Shown: one piece after another, positions 26,513-34,662 of the stretch
Numbering within the stretch: position 1 is the stretch's first letter
Layout: each line of letters begins with the position of its first letter
Assembly (NCBI GenBank): GCA_902781655.1
Contig: CACZJZ010000011.1
Location: 1-64,000, forward strand
Direction of reading: 5' to 3'
Source of the DNA: an uncultured Lachnospiraceae bacterium
GTDB taxonomy: Bacteria > Bacillota > Clostridia > Lachnospirales > Lachnospiraceae
DNA length: 64,000 nucleotides
Notes under the pieces: generated by a model
Told to the model about the DNA's origin: nothing
The model's input: only the letters and a program-made list of their open reading frames with translations
The model's database searches: none
Position numbers and translations under genes: made by a program

Positions 26513-26576
26513 GAGAACCGGGAAGGGCAGTCTGCACACGCGCGGATCACGTTCTGCCCTTCCCGGCTCTCTTTTT
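26513..26576. terminator. bidirectional Rho-independent terminator
   Basis: CCGGGAAGGGCAG (26518-26530) pairs perfectly with 26554-26566, 13 bp. T6 follows on the + strand, and TCTCTTTTTAT follows on the - strand. It serves the convergent carboxypeptidase and exonuclease genes; the exonuclease stop at 26547 lies inside the loop. Confidence 0.92.
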
Positions 26577-27536
26577 TCTTTGTCCCGCGCGAAGGCGGTA
26601 TTCCTTCTTCCCCGCTGTCTTCTCCGCCTTCCTCGCGCGCTCGCCGAGTTCCCTGACATCCTTTTCTCCGATAAAACGCTCCGTTTTCACCACGTAGACT
26701 TCTCCGTCCTCCGCCTTGCGGAGCCGTACCTTGGCTTTCATCAGGCCATGCTCCGGACAGCAGGACACACTGTAGTACTGGCGTCCGTTCGGTGTGAACC
26801 AGGAGATCTTCCGGGTGGCACGCCTTCCGCACACGTAGCAGCGTGTGCTCATTACCTCCGCGTCCTCCAGTGCCGCCGACTTATCCTGAAATCCGCGCGA
26901 GATGTATTTTGCATAGGAATCGAACCGGACATGCACCTCGTGCTCCCGGTTCTCCGGAATGGTGAAATAATCAAAGGAATAGTAGGAGAAGAGATGTCTC
27001 GGAATCCGCTGCAGAATGAGCGCGGTATACCAGGCATCGTCATGGGCGCGATGGAACGGAATCTCCTTGCGGATTCCGCACTGATCCACGGCGTGCTCGA
27101 GGGAAATTCTCTCGTGGCTGTCCTGAAAGGCGATGCTGAACAGCTTCTGCGCATCCAGAAACGGCAGCGGCCCGTCCGCAAGCGGCGCAAGCCCATGCCA
27201 GCGCATGTTGCGCTGCAGCTCCGTGAGATCTAACGGTCCCCAGGTACAGAACAGCGGATCCTTTCCGCACCACGCAAGAAAATCGCGGATCACAACCGGA
27301 AAGGGTTCCTCGCCCCGGAGATCTTCCATACTGATGTGCAGCAGCTTGCCCGTAATAAAATGCATGGTGGTGTAGCACGTCGGACGGATCAGCCTGGAAT
27401 AATCCGCCTCGTGTTCCAGCTGGTCGTTCAGCCGGACCGCGCCGATCTCGATGACCTCGAATGGCATGCCGGGATCCTGTCGTTCCTTTGTCTGATTGCC
27501 CTGATTCCATTCCAGGTCAAGAACTACGATACTCAT
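26547..27536 (-). CDS. DnaQ-like 3'-5' exonuclease (KapD-type)
   Basis: 329 residues. The N-terminal ~190 residues form a DEDDh exonuclease: VVLDLEWNQ (D-x-E), a central W/L-rich part with FLAWCGKDPLFCTWGP, and HRAHDDAWYTALIL with the final H and D. The C-terminal part has a C-x2-C...C type arrangement (TRCYVCGRRATRKI, VSCCPEHGLMKAKVR) that may bind zinc, then a Lys/Arg-rich tail. Such proteins are annotated as exonucleases related to KapD; the true substrate is unknown. GACAGGAT sits just before the ATG. Confidence 0.85.
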   Translation of the reverse strand: MSIVVLDLEWNQGNQTKERQDPGMPFEVIEIGAVRLNDQLEHEADYSRLIRPTCYTTMHFITGKLLHISMEDLRGEEPFPVVIRDFLAWCGKDPLFCTWGPLDLTELQRNMRWHGLAPLADGPLPFLDAQKLFSIAFQDSHERISLEHAVDQCGIRKEIPFHRAHDDAWYTALILQRIPRHLFSYYSFDYFTIPENREHEVHVRFDSYAKYISRGFQDKSAALEDAEVMSTRCYVCGRRATRKISWFTPNGRQYYSVSCCPEHGLMKAKVRLRKAEDGEVYVVKTERFIGEKDVRELGERARKAEKTAGKKEYRLRAGQRKKRAGKGRT

Positions 27537-27590
27537 ATCCTGTCACTTTCTGCCGCATTTTCAAACTGCCTGCAGAAAGAGTATACCAGA

Positions 27591-27634
27591 TGTCCGCCAT
27601 CCGCGGGAGACTTGTCCGCCATCCGCGGGAGACT
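27591..27634. repeat. 22-bp perfect tandem duplication
   Basis: The 22 bases starting TGTCCGCCATCCGCGGGAG at 27591-27612 are repeated exactly at 27613-27634, between the divergent-flank genes for the exonuclease and the patatin-like protein. Each unit contains the palindrome CCGCGG. Confidence 0.95.
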
Positions 27635-27681
27635 TCAGGCGGTCTTAGGCCTTCTTCCGCGCCAGTCCGGCAGGGATCGCG

Positions 27682-28524
27682 TCACGCGAGAAACGCCTCG
27701 ATAGCGGCCGCGTCCCGATACCCGTCATGATACAGCCGGTCCAGCTTGTCCGCGTCCTGCGTCAGCGTGCTGAGACCATAGACAGACTTGGGAGCAACAA
27801 TCAGCGCCCTTCCCTCCGCCTCGCAAAATTCTGCCAGTCTTACCTGAGAATTGTATCGCTGCGAGCGGTGTTTCAGCTGCGCCGCTGCCTTCGGCCAGCG
27901 CCGCGCGAGCACGCGCGACCAGAAAAGATCCTTTCTCGGGTCAAGAAGCGTGTCGCGCGGCAGCGTGAGAATAACGACCACCTTCGTACAGCCGTCGCGA
28001 AATGCTTTCCGGATCGGCAGCGGATCCACGCAGCCGCCGTCGTAGCAGGGCATGCTTCCAACCATAAACGGCTTATTGAGAATCGGAATATTACTGGATG
28101 CCATGAACGGGAAGAAGTGATTCCGCTGAAAAGCATCTTTTGTGAAATAGACGGGTCTCCCGGTTCTGGCATCCATTGCGACCGCGACGCACTCCGCGTC
28201 AGATCGCTCCGCCGTGTCGTAATCCCATGGGTCCTCCCCGCCCTCGTTGGCCAGCGTGCCGTACATGTAGGTGACATTGCAGCCCTCGCCCGTTTTTCTC
28301 CGGTTCCGGAGACTGACAAATTCCGGGCGCATGGCATACTCATGATAAAACCGGTAGTTTCTTCCGCGCTGCCCGCTGACATAGGAACCGACATTGGCGC
28401 TCCCCGCACTGACGCCAATGCAATAATCAAACTTCACTCCATGGTCGAGGCACCAGTCAAACACACCCGCGCCGTAAATACTGCGCAGACCTCCGCCAAC
28501 ATCAATCACTCCGATTTTGTCCAT
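27682..28524 (-). CDS. patatin-like phospholipase family protein
   Basis: 280 residues, the usual size of the bacterial YjjU/RssA-like group. The oxyanion-hole glycines (DVGGGLRSIYGAGV), nucleophile elbow G37-V-S39-A-G and catalytic Asp in YDGGCVDPLP are all present, so it should be an active acyl hydrolase. No signal peptide or membrane segment is evident. A hairpin leader precedes the start at 28524. It diverges from the alarmone synthetase gene, with about 300 bases between the two starts. Confidence 0.92.
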   Translation of the reverse strand: MDKIGVIDVGGGLRSIYGAGVFDWCLDHGVKFDYCIGVSAGSANVGSYVSGQRGRNYRFYHEYAMRPEFVSLRNRRKTGEGCNVTYMYGTLANEGGEDPWDYDTAERSDAECVAVAMDARTGRPVYFTKDAFQRNHFFPFMASSNIPILNKPFMVGSMPCYDGGCVDPLPIRKAFRDGCTKVVVILTLPRDTLLDPRKDLFWSRVLARRWPKAAAQLKHRSQRYNSQVRLAEFCEAEGRALIVAPKSVYGLSTLTQDADKLDRLYHDGYRDAAAIEAFLA

Positions 28525-28556
28525 ACTGATACTCCATACCGCGTCCTCTGCGGCCT
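28525..28556 (-). repeat. hairpin leader element before the patatin-like gene
   Basis: On the - strand, GCCGC (28554-28550) and GCGGT (28542-28538), with a terminal G-U pair, close a 7-base loop. ATGGAGTATCAGT then leads into the ATG. It aligns without gaps to the pdp and 30175 copies. Confidence 0.8.
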
Positions 28557-28827
28557 TTTTTACATTCAGAGAGCAGTGTAACAGCGTTTTCCGGAGAATG
28601 GTAGCGGACAGAATCCGCCTTCTGGGTGAACGGTTCCGCCCATGATTTCCGAAGCGGATTCAGAAAGGGTTTCCGAATCGTTACACAATTTTCATAATTC
28701 TTCACGCCCGGCGCTTTATAATGAAGAAGATGGCAGAGGCGCGGACTATCCGCCCTGCGGGTATTTCATCCGACCGTCAAACCATGCCCGTCAGAAAAAA
28801 CAGATTTTGTCAGGATCAGGAATCATC
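28557..28827. other. intergenic region between the patatin-like and alarmone synthetase genes
   Basis: TATAAT at 28717-28722 is a likely -10 for the alarmone synthetase, with no convincing -35 at the right distance. Several GC-rich partial inverted repeats (GCGGA/TCCGC) lie at 28605-28665. No gene is visible. Confidence 0.45.
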
Positions 28828-29430
28828 ATGGAGAACATTTACGGAGACAACCTGCCGCGCATGCAGGCAGTTATGGACGAGGTGCTGGGCTATATCCGCG
28901 AGGTGCGGGACCAGCTGAAGGCAAAATACGGATCTGACCCGGTGGAGCACTGTCTCTCCCGGATCAAGACAGAGGACAGCATGCGCGAGAAATGCAGACG
29001 GCAGGGACTGCCCGAGACGGAGGAATCCGCGCTCTCTGTCATCCATGACGCCATCGGCATCCGCGTGGTCTGCGCGTTTCTGAGCGACGTCTACGCGGTG
29101 CGGGATTACCTCATCTCCATCCCGGTGCTCACGGCGGTGGAGGAAAAAGATTATATCCGCCATGCCAAGCCCAACGGATATCGCAGCCTCCACATGATCT
29201 TCCGCCACACCTGCGGGCTGTATGTGGAAATCCAGCTCCGCACGATTTCCGAGGACACCTGGGCCGCTCTCGAGCACAATATCAAGTACAAAAAGGAGAT
29301 CGGCGGCAACACCGCGCTTCTCGTAAAGGAGCTGAAGCGCTGCGCCGACGAACTCGCTTCCACCGATCTCTCGATGCAGACCCTGCGCGACATGATCTAC
29401 GAGGAAAACAACACGGATTTGAAAGGGTAA
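28828..29430 (+). CDS. small alarmone synthetase (GTP pyrophosphokinase, RelP/RelQ-like)
   Basis: 200 residues from the ATG at 28828 (AGGAATC upstream). It is a lone RelA/SpoT synthetase domain: SRIKTEDSMREKCRRQG (G-loop-equivalent lysine/arginine part), DAIGIRVVCAFLSDVYAV, HAKPNGYRSLHMI and VEIQLRTISEDTWAALEHN. No hydrolase, TGS or ACT domain is present, so it should make (p)ppGpp or related alarmones but not degrade them. Only 5 bases separate it from the following response regulator, so alarmone synthesis and a two-component system are co-transcribed. Confidence 0.92.
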   Translation: MENIYGDNLPRMQAVMDEVLGYIREVRDQLKAKYGSDPVEHCLSRIKTEDSMREKCRRQGLPETEESALSVIHDAIGIRVVCAFLSDVYAVRDYLISIPVLTAVEEKDYIRHAKPNGYRSLHMIFRHTCGLYVEIQLRTISEDTWAALEHNIKYKKEIGGNTALLVKELKRCADELASTDLSMQTLRDMIYEENNTDLKG

Positions 29431-29435
29431 TATTT

Positions 29436-30113
29436 ATGAAATTACTGCTTGCAGAGGACACCCGGGACCTCAACCACGCGCTGGTGACAGTCCTGACCAT
29501 GCAGAATTATGACGTGGATGCCGCCTATGACGGCGAAGAAGCGCTCTCGCTCATCCGGCGGAACGGGTACGACGGCATCATTCTCGATATCATGATGCCC
29601 AAAAAAGCCGGCCTCGAGGTATTGCGTGAAATGCGGGCGCAGAACATCACGACGCCCGTGCTACTCCTGACAGCCAAATCCGAGGTGGACGACCGCGTAC
29701 AGGGACTCGATGACGGCGCGGATGACTACCTTACCAAACCGTTTGCCATGAAGGAACTGCTCGCGCGGGTCCGCTCCCTCGTGCGCCGCGGCAGAGAATA
29801 TCACGCAAAGGAGCTGCACTGCGGCGATCTCACGCTGAATGCCGAAAGTCTGGAGCTCACCGCGGAGAACACCGTGCGCCTCTCCATGAAGGAATTCGAG
29901 CTCATGCAGCTGCTCGTACAGAACGAGGGAAAGGAACTGTCCACCTCCTATCTGCTCGAGCACGTCTGGTCCGACGAGCCTGATGCCGGGAATGATACCG
30001 TGTGGCTCTATATCAACTTTCTGAAGGGAAAGCTCGGCTCCATTGCCTCCTCCGCCATCATCACCGGAGAGGCCGGAGGAGCCTTCTGTCTCCGGCAGAA
30101 GGAGCAAAAATAA
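29436..30113 (+). CDS. OmpR-family response regulator
   Basis: 225 residues. The receiver has AEDTRDLN, phosphoacceptor D51 (GIILDIMMPKKAG), T in LLLTAKSE and K in LTKPF. The C-terminal winged helix shows RLSMKEFELMQLLVQNEGKEL and VWLYINFLKGKL. Partner of the kinase that follows. The ATG is preceded by AAAGGGTAATATTT. Confidence 0.93.
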   Translation: MKLLLAEDTRDLNHALVTVLTMQNYDVDAAYDGEEALSLIRRNGYDGIILDIMMPKKAGLEVLREMRAQNITTPVLLLTAKSEVDDRVQGLDDGADDYLTKPFAMKELLARVRSLVRRGREYHAKELHCGDLTLNAESLELTAENTVRLSMKEFELMQLLVQNEGKELSTSYLLEHVWSDEPDAGNDTVWLYINFLKGKLGSIASSAIITGEAGGAFCLRQKEQK

Positions 30114-30159
30114 ACGCATAAAGCGCGGCACCATTGTCCCGTTCCGCGGGAAAGCCCAT

Positions 30160-30209
30160 CCGGGCATTTCCCGCGCGGATGCCGCAAAGAACGCGGCATG
30201 GGGTATGTT
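30160..30209 (+). repeat. hairpin leader element before a histidine kinase (reference copy)
   Basis: GCCGC (30181-30185) and GCGGC (30193-30197) close the 7-base loop AAAGAAC, with flanking AT/AT pairs. GGGGTATGTT leads to the ATG at 30210. The left flank CCGGGCATTTCCCGCGCGG (about 30160-30178) is shared in part with the trmB and greA copies, so the full unit may be about 50 bases. Confidence 0.85.
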
Positions 30210-31580
30210 ATGAACGATCAGACCATCCGGAAACTGAAGAACAAATTCATCCTGTTTTCCACGCTGTCCTTTACCCTCGTCATGGTCTTCATCGCAGGCT
30301 GCATGTATGCAGCCAATGCGTGGGTCACGCACTCCGAGGCACGGCGCGTTCTGGATTTCATCGCGGATAACAACGGCGAGATCCCGGATTATGAGAAGTC
30401 GGAGCTCGATGTCCAGCCGGAAAATATCGAGGAAAAGAGCGGACTCAGCATCAGCAGCGGCAATGGCAGCAGCGAGGTGTCCCGCGCTGCCTCACGCCGC
30501 AGCTTCTATGAACAGTTTTCCAAATCCCTGGAGCAGTTCTTTGCCATCGGTTCCCATTACGCCTCCCCGGAATTCGCCTATTCCACCAGATATTTTGCCG
30601 TCATTTTTAACGCGGACGGCGGCGCGGAGGAGGTCAAGACCGGCCATATCGCGGCCGTAGACCGCAGTCAGGCTGTGGAGCTTGCACGCATCGCCAGAAA
30701 CCGCAGAAAATCTATCGGCCGCTTTGGCGACTATTACTATGAGAACCGTCAGCGGGACGACGGTTCCTCCATCGTCGTGATCCTGGACTGCACGGACAAT
30801 GTCGCCACATCCCGCCGACTGCTCAATCTCTCCCTCATACTGATCGGCACCGGCGTTCTGCTCAGCGGCATCGTGATGCGTCTGATTGCCGGCAGAGTTG
30901 TCCAGAGCGAGGTCCGCAATACAGAAAATCAGAAGGCCTTTATCACCAACGCCAGCCACGAGCTCAAGACCCCGCTCGCCGTTATCAAGGCCAACACGGA
31001 GATCCTGGAAATGATGGGCGGCGAGAGCGAATGGACGCAGTCCACCATGCGCCAGGTTGACCGCATGACCGGTCTTATCCAGAATCTGGTCATGATCACC
31101 CGCGCGCAGGAGCAGGACAACAGACAGGACCGTGTGGAAACTGACATCAGCAAAGCCGTGCGGGAGACCGTCCACACCTTCGCGCCGGTCGCCACACAGG
31201 ACGGCAAAAAGCTGGAGACCGACATTCCGGACGGCCTCTCAATGCTGGCGGAGGAAGGGCAGATCAGGCAGCTGGTCTCCCTTCTCGTCGACAACGCCAT
31301 CAAATACTGCGATGCCGGCGGCACCATCCGGGTCGTACTTTCCCGGAAGGGCCGCAGCGGTTTGCGCCTCGTCGTTTCCAACAACTATGCCGCGGGAAAG
31401 GGTGTCGACTTCTCCAAATTCTTCGAGCGTTTCTATCGGGAGGACAAATCGCACAATCAGGACAAGGGAGGATACGGCATCGGCCTGTCCATCGCCGAGA
31501 ACCTGGTGGACCAGTATCACGGCTCCATCCGCGCGGAGTTCCACGATGGCATCATCTCCTTTATCTGCATACTGTATTAA
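30210..31580 (+). CDS. sensor histidine kinase
   Basis: 456 residues from the ATG at 30210; an in-frame ATG at 30198 lies inside the hairpin and would lack a ribosome site. TM1 (about 14-36), an extracytoplasmic domain with a Ser/Gly-rich patch (about 75-100), and TM2 (about 205-227) precede ITNASHELKTPLAVIK (H250) and the ATPase domain (LLVDNAIKYC, the FFERFYREDKS box, GYGIGLSIAE). The short distance between TM2 and the His helix leaves no room for a full HAMP domain. It pairs with the response regulator upstream and shares its transcript with the alarmone synthetase. Confidence 0.92.
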   Translation: MNDQTIRKLKNKFILFSTLSFTLVMVFIAGCMYAANAWVTHSEARRVLDFIADNNGEIPDYEKSELDVQPENIEEKSGLSISSGNGSSEVSRAASRRSFYEQFSKSLEQFFAIGSHYASPEFAYSTRYFAVIFNADGGAEEVKTGHIAAVDRSQAVELARIARNRRKSIGRFGDYYYENRQRDDGSSIVVILDCTDNVATSRRLLNLSLILIGTGVLLSGIVMRLIAGRVVQSEVRNTENQKAFITNASHELKTPLAVIKANTEILEMMGGESEWTQSTMRQVDRMTGLIQNLVMITRAQEQDNRQDRVETDISKAVRETVHTFAPVATQDGKKLETDIPDGLSMLAEEGQIRQLVSLLVDNAIKYCDAGGTIRVVLSRKGRSGLRLVVSNNYAAGKGVDFSKFFERFYREDKSHNQDKGGYGIGLSIAENLVDQYHGSIRAEFHDGIISFICILY

Positions 31581-31761
31581 GCGGCTCCCTCTGCGAGGCG
31601 CTTCCCACACCTGGTGTCAGGAACCCCCGTCTGAAAATGCCGCACCTGCGCCCCAGGCTGCAGTCCATGTCGAAACGCCGCTGGTCCCCGCAGACATTAT
31701 CCTGCCGCAGCTCTATCCGCGCAAAATATAGCCTACCCGATGGCGTAATGCCATTTCGAGA

Positions 31762-33990
31762 TTACTTTCCGCCCTTTTTCTTCTTTCCGACCGGGTGCCG
31801 CACATAGGCTGCCGCCCGGTTGGCGCCGCGCGCCGCGACGCCGGTCAGATCGCTGTCACGCCAGCCCGGCACCTGCATCCGGAGATAGTTGTTGAGCGCC
31901 GTCTCCAGAATTTCCTGTTCCTCCTTTGTCAGCGCTCCCGGTATGGAAACCCGCTGCGCCAGTGCCGCAGTCTGCCTTACCGGACACTGTACGCCGCCTG
32001 CCGGATCCGTCTGCCCGCCTGCGGGTGACTTCTGCTGCGCTGCCGTGACTTCCTTCATCGCCGCCCTCGACTCCGCCAGCGACGCGTCCTGAATTTTGCG
32101 GATCAGCGATCTCGCCGCTGTCTCCCTGCGCCTGCGCTCCGCATCCGCCAGATTCTTCCGAATCTCCTGCAGATAAGGCGACGGATCGGTCGCCTTCCCG
32201 CCCGCCGTCTTGTAATACTGAATCGTGAGATTGTCCTTCGCCCGGGTCATGGCGACATAAAAGAGCCGGCGCTCCTCCTCCAGCTCGTCGTCCGATTCGG
32301 CCTCCTTATACGGATGGATCCCCTCATCCGCGTCGATGATGTAGACAGACTCCCACTCCAGCCCCTTCGCGCGGTGCATGGTCGAGAGCGTGATGCCGGT
32401 CCGCTCCCGCGTGGATTCCCGCAGCCGCGCCATGTACTCCTCCCCGAACTGTTCCCACGCGTCAAAATCCGCCATTCCGGCGGCGTCCTCTCTGAGCTGG
32501 TTCCAGATCGCCGTGAGTTCCTCCTCGTCCTCGTTGCGGTATTCCGCGTACTGAGAAAGATACTGCAGGTAATCTCCGGCGTATTCCAGCGCCTCCATCG
32601 TCCGCTTCGGGCCGGATCCCTTCAACAGCCGCAGGAGATCGTAGAAGGATGCGATCGTCTTGCGCGCATTCGCCACCTGCCAGTATGGCCTGTCTTCGGA
32701 GTAGACCGCCTTGTCCATCGCCCGCTGATCGAGTCCGCAGGACGCGACATCCCGGCTCAGATATCGGTTCGGGTGATTCAAAATCTGCACCAGATCCCGC
32801 TGCGTGCCCGCGCCGGCCGCCAGTCTGTGATAGGCCAGAATATCCCGGTAAATCCAATGCTCATATCGTCCGCGGATGATGTCGCTGCAGGAAAAGGGCA
32901 GATTTTGATCCATGCAGGCATCCGCCACCGCCTCCGCCTGACTGTTGTTGCGATACAGCACTGCGATCTCCTCCGGGCGCCTCCCGTCCGCGATCTCGGC
33001 GCGGATCCGCTGCACGAGGAGTCCGATTTCCGTCCGCCGGTCCTCCGAGGGAATGACAGTCACCCTGCCGGAGCAGCTTCTCGCCCCCACGAACTCCTTT
33101 TCGAAGCGTTTCCTGTTATCCGCGATCAGAGCACCCGCCTGCCGGATGATCTCGCTGCCGGACCGGTAATTAATGCTCATCCGGATCACCGCCGCGTTCG
33201 GATAGTCCTTCCGGAATTCCAGCATGATCTCCGGCCGCGCGCCCCGGAATCCGTAGATGGACTGATCATCGTCCCCCACGACCGCCAGATTCCCGTCCGG
33301 ACCTGCGATCGCGTAGAGAATATCCCGCTGCACGGAATTGGTGTCCTGATACTCGTCCACCTGGATGTAATGATATCGGTTCCGCAGAAATGACCGGACC
33401 CGCCCGTCGCGCTGCAGCAGATCCGCGCACAGGAGCAGCATGTCATCGTAATCGATCCGGTGCGTCTCCTCCCGGAACTGATCATAAGCGGCTGCAAGCG
33501 CGCTGTACAGCCGGAGGTCATCCGTGCATTTCGGCAGGAACTGCTCTGCCGGAATCCGATTGTTCCGCATAACCGTGAGATCCGTGAGAAAATCGGTGAC
33601 AAACTCCTCCTTGTCGTTGATCGTCCGGTTCCGCCGCACCTGATCCCGCAGGAACTCTCTGATCTCCGATTCCGACAAAATCTGATCCGACGTGATGCCC
33701 TGGAATTTCCGCAGCGTCGCATTGCACAGCGCATGAATCGTGGAGAACGTCACCCCGCCGGACGCGCCGTAGTCTGCGCTGTACTGCTCCCGCATGTGAA
33801 CCGCGGCGGCCCGCGTGAACGTCACCATCAGAATCTGACTGCCATCGATCCCGAGATCCACAGTCATATGATGAATCCGACGGAGAAGCGTCGTGGTCTT
33901 GCCGCTCCCTGGGCAGGCGATCAGAATCATCTGTCCCTCGATTTGATTGACCGCCTCATCCTGCGCGGCGTTCCGAAGCTGCTCTGTCAT
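31762..33990 (-). CDS. UvrD/PcrA-like superfamily 1 DNA helicase
   Basis: 742 residues from the ATG at 33990, chosen because GGAGG stands 6 bases upstream; the frame is open to 34041. Motif I is IACPGSGKTTTLL, motif II VDEYQDTNSVQ, motif III GDDDQSIYGFRGA; later come MSINYRSG (IV), TLSTMHRAKGLEWESV (V) and YVAMTRAKDNL (VI). The C-terminal ~130 residues are Gln/Ala-rich and end in KKKKGGK. It is shorter and more divergent than housekeeping PcrA and may be one of several paralogues. A terminator separates it from the small FakA-like gene upstream. Confidence 0.93.
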   Translation of the reverse strand: MTEQLRNAAQDEAVNQIEGQMILIACPGSGKTTTLLRRIHHMTVDLGIDGSQILMVTFTRAAAVHMREQYSADYGASGGVTFSTIHALCNATLRKFQGITSDQILSESEIREFLRDQVRRNRTINDKEEFVTDFLTDLTVMRNNRIPAEQFLPKCTDDLRLYSALAAAYDQFREETHRIDYDDMLLLCADLLQRDGRVRSFLRNRYHYIQVDEYQDTNSVQRDILYAIAGPDGNLAVVGDDDQSIYGFRGARPEIMLEFRKDYPNAAVIRMSINYRSGSEIIRQAGALIADNRKRFEKEFVGARSCSGRVTVIPSEDRRTEIGLLVQRIRAEIADGRRPEEIAVLYRNNSQAEAVADACMDQNLPFSCSDIIRGRYEHWIYRDILAYHRLAAGAGTQRDLVQILNHPNRYLSRDVASCGLDQRAMDKAVYSEDRPYWQVANARKTIASFYDLLRLLKGSGPKRTMEALEYAGDYLQYLSQYAEYRNEDEEELTAIWNQLREDAAGMADFDAWEQFGEEYMARLRESTRERTGITLSTMHRAKGLEWESVYIIDADEGIHPYKEAESDDELEEERRLFYVAMTRAKDNLTIQYYKTAGGKATDPSPYLQEIRKNLADAERRRRETAARSLIRKIQDASLAESRAAMKEVTAAQQKSPAGGQTDPAGGVQCPVRQTAALAQRVSIPGALTKEEQEILETALNNYLRMQVPGWRDSDLTGVAARGANRAAAYVRHPVGKKKKGGK

Positions 33991-34035
33991 GGAAACCTCC
34001 GGAGATATCTGAATCAACGATTGAAATTCCATATC

Positions 34036-34069
34036 ACACAAAAGCCGCCACTATTTTCCAGTGACGGCT
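34036..34069 (-). terminator. Rho-independent terminator after the FakA-C-like gene
   Basis: On the - strand, AGCCGTCACT (34069-34060) pairs with AGTGGCGGCT (34052-34043) with one wobble around a 7-base loop, followed by TTTTGTGTG. It lies between the small upstream gene and the helicase. Confidence 0.7.
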
Positions 34070-34137
34070 GCCATCTATCTTTCTGTGTGCGTTTTGTGCT
34101 GACGCCCGTCGGCGCGGACATGAAAACGGCCGTGCTC

Positions 34138-34434
34138 TCAGCCGTGCAGTCCTCTCGTCTGACGGTCCATATCTTCCACGACAATGTCGTAGATCTCTCC
34201 GAGAGAGCGGCAGTACTCGAGCACGAGCCATGGCTCATTCGTATGAAAATGCAGCTTGAGCGTCGCCTTTTCCCCGAACGGATCGGATCCGGTGTCTCCC
34301 GCCACAATCAGACTGTCTCCCTGAAACGTCGCAATAATATGATCTCTCACCTCATCCACCAGATCGTCGCAGGCATCGTCGTCCAGCCCGTACTTATCCA
34401 GAAGAAGCTGCGTGTCATATCGGAATTCAAGCAT
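34138..34434 (-). CDS. stand-alone domain resembling the C-terminal part of FakA/DAK2-type kinases
   Basis: 98 residues from the ATG at 34434 (GGGGAGGT 4 bases upstream). The order 'LEFRYDTQLLL', 'LVDEVRDHIIATFQGDSLIVAGDTGSD' (in two parts), 'ATLKLHFHTNEPWLVLEYC' and 'LGEIYDIVVEDMDRQ' mirrors the last ~100 residues of FakA-type fatty-acid kinases (Y-x-T-E-F-L; GDS-x-V-V; VKVHVHT-x-x-P-G; LGE-x-x-I-x-I-x-N-M-x-x-Q). The ATP-binding DAK2 domain is absent, so it cannot be a kinase by itself. It may bind the DegV-like lipid-carrier partner or act as a regulator; this is inference. A terminator follows. Confidence 0.65.
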   Translation of the reverse strand: MLEFRYDTQLLLDKYGLDDDACDDLVDEVRDHIIATFQGDSLIVAGDTGSDPFGEKATLKLHFHTNEPWLVLEYCRSLGEIYDIVVEDMDRQTRGLHG

Positions 34435-34662
34435 AGTAACCTCCCCGCCGTATGGAACCGCCAATCCCGGCATCCTCTGTGCTATCGCTCCCCGTGTGCC
34501 CGGGGCCGAATCATACTGCAAGGATTATACCCGCTGCAGATAGAGGCGTCAAACCCTGCAATCCTGCGCGGCACGCAGAAATGGACATATGCTCCACTTT
34601 TTCATGGCATGCATCCCATGATTTTATCTGTCCATTGATCGAATATCCATCATCCCCATACC

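Noticed and set aside
27591-27634. Tandem repeat considered as the start of a CRISPR array
   Set aside because: Only two units, directly adjacent with no spacers, and no cas genes in the window.
30198-30209. Earlier in-frame ATG of the histidine kinase as the true start
   Set aside because: It lies within the hairpin and its tail and lacks a ribosome site; the ATG at 30210 has GGGG about 7 bases upstream.
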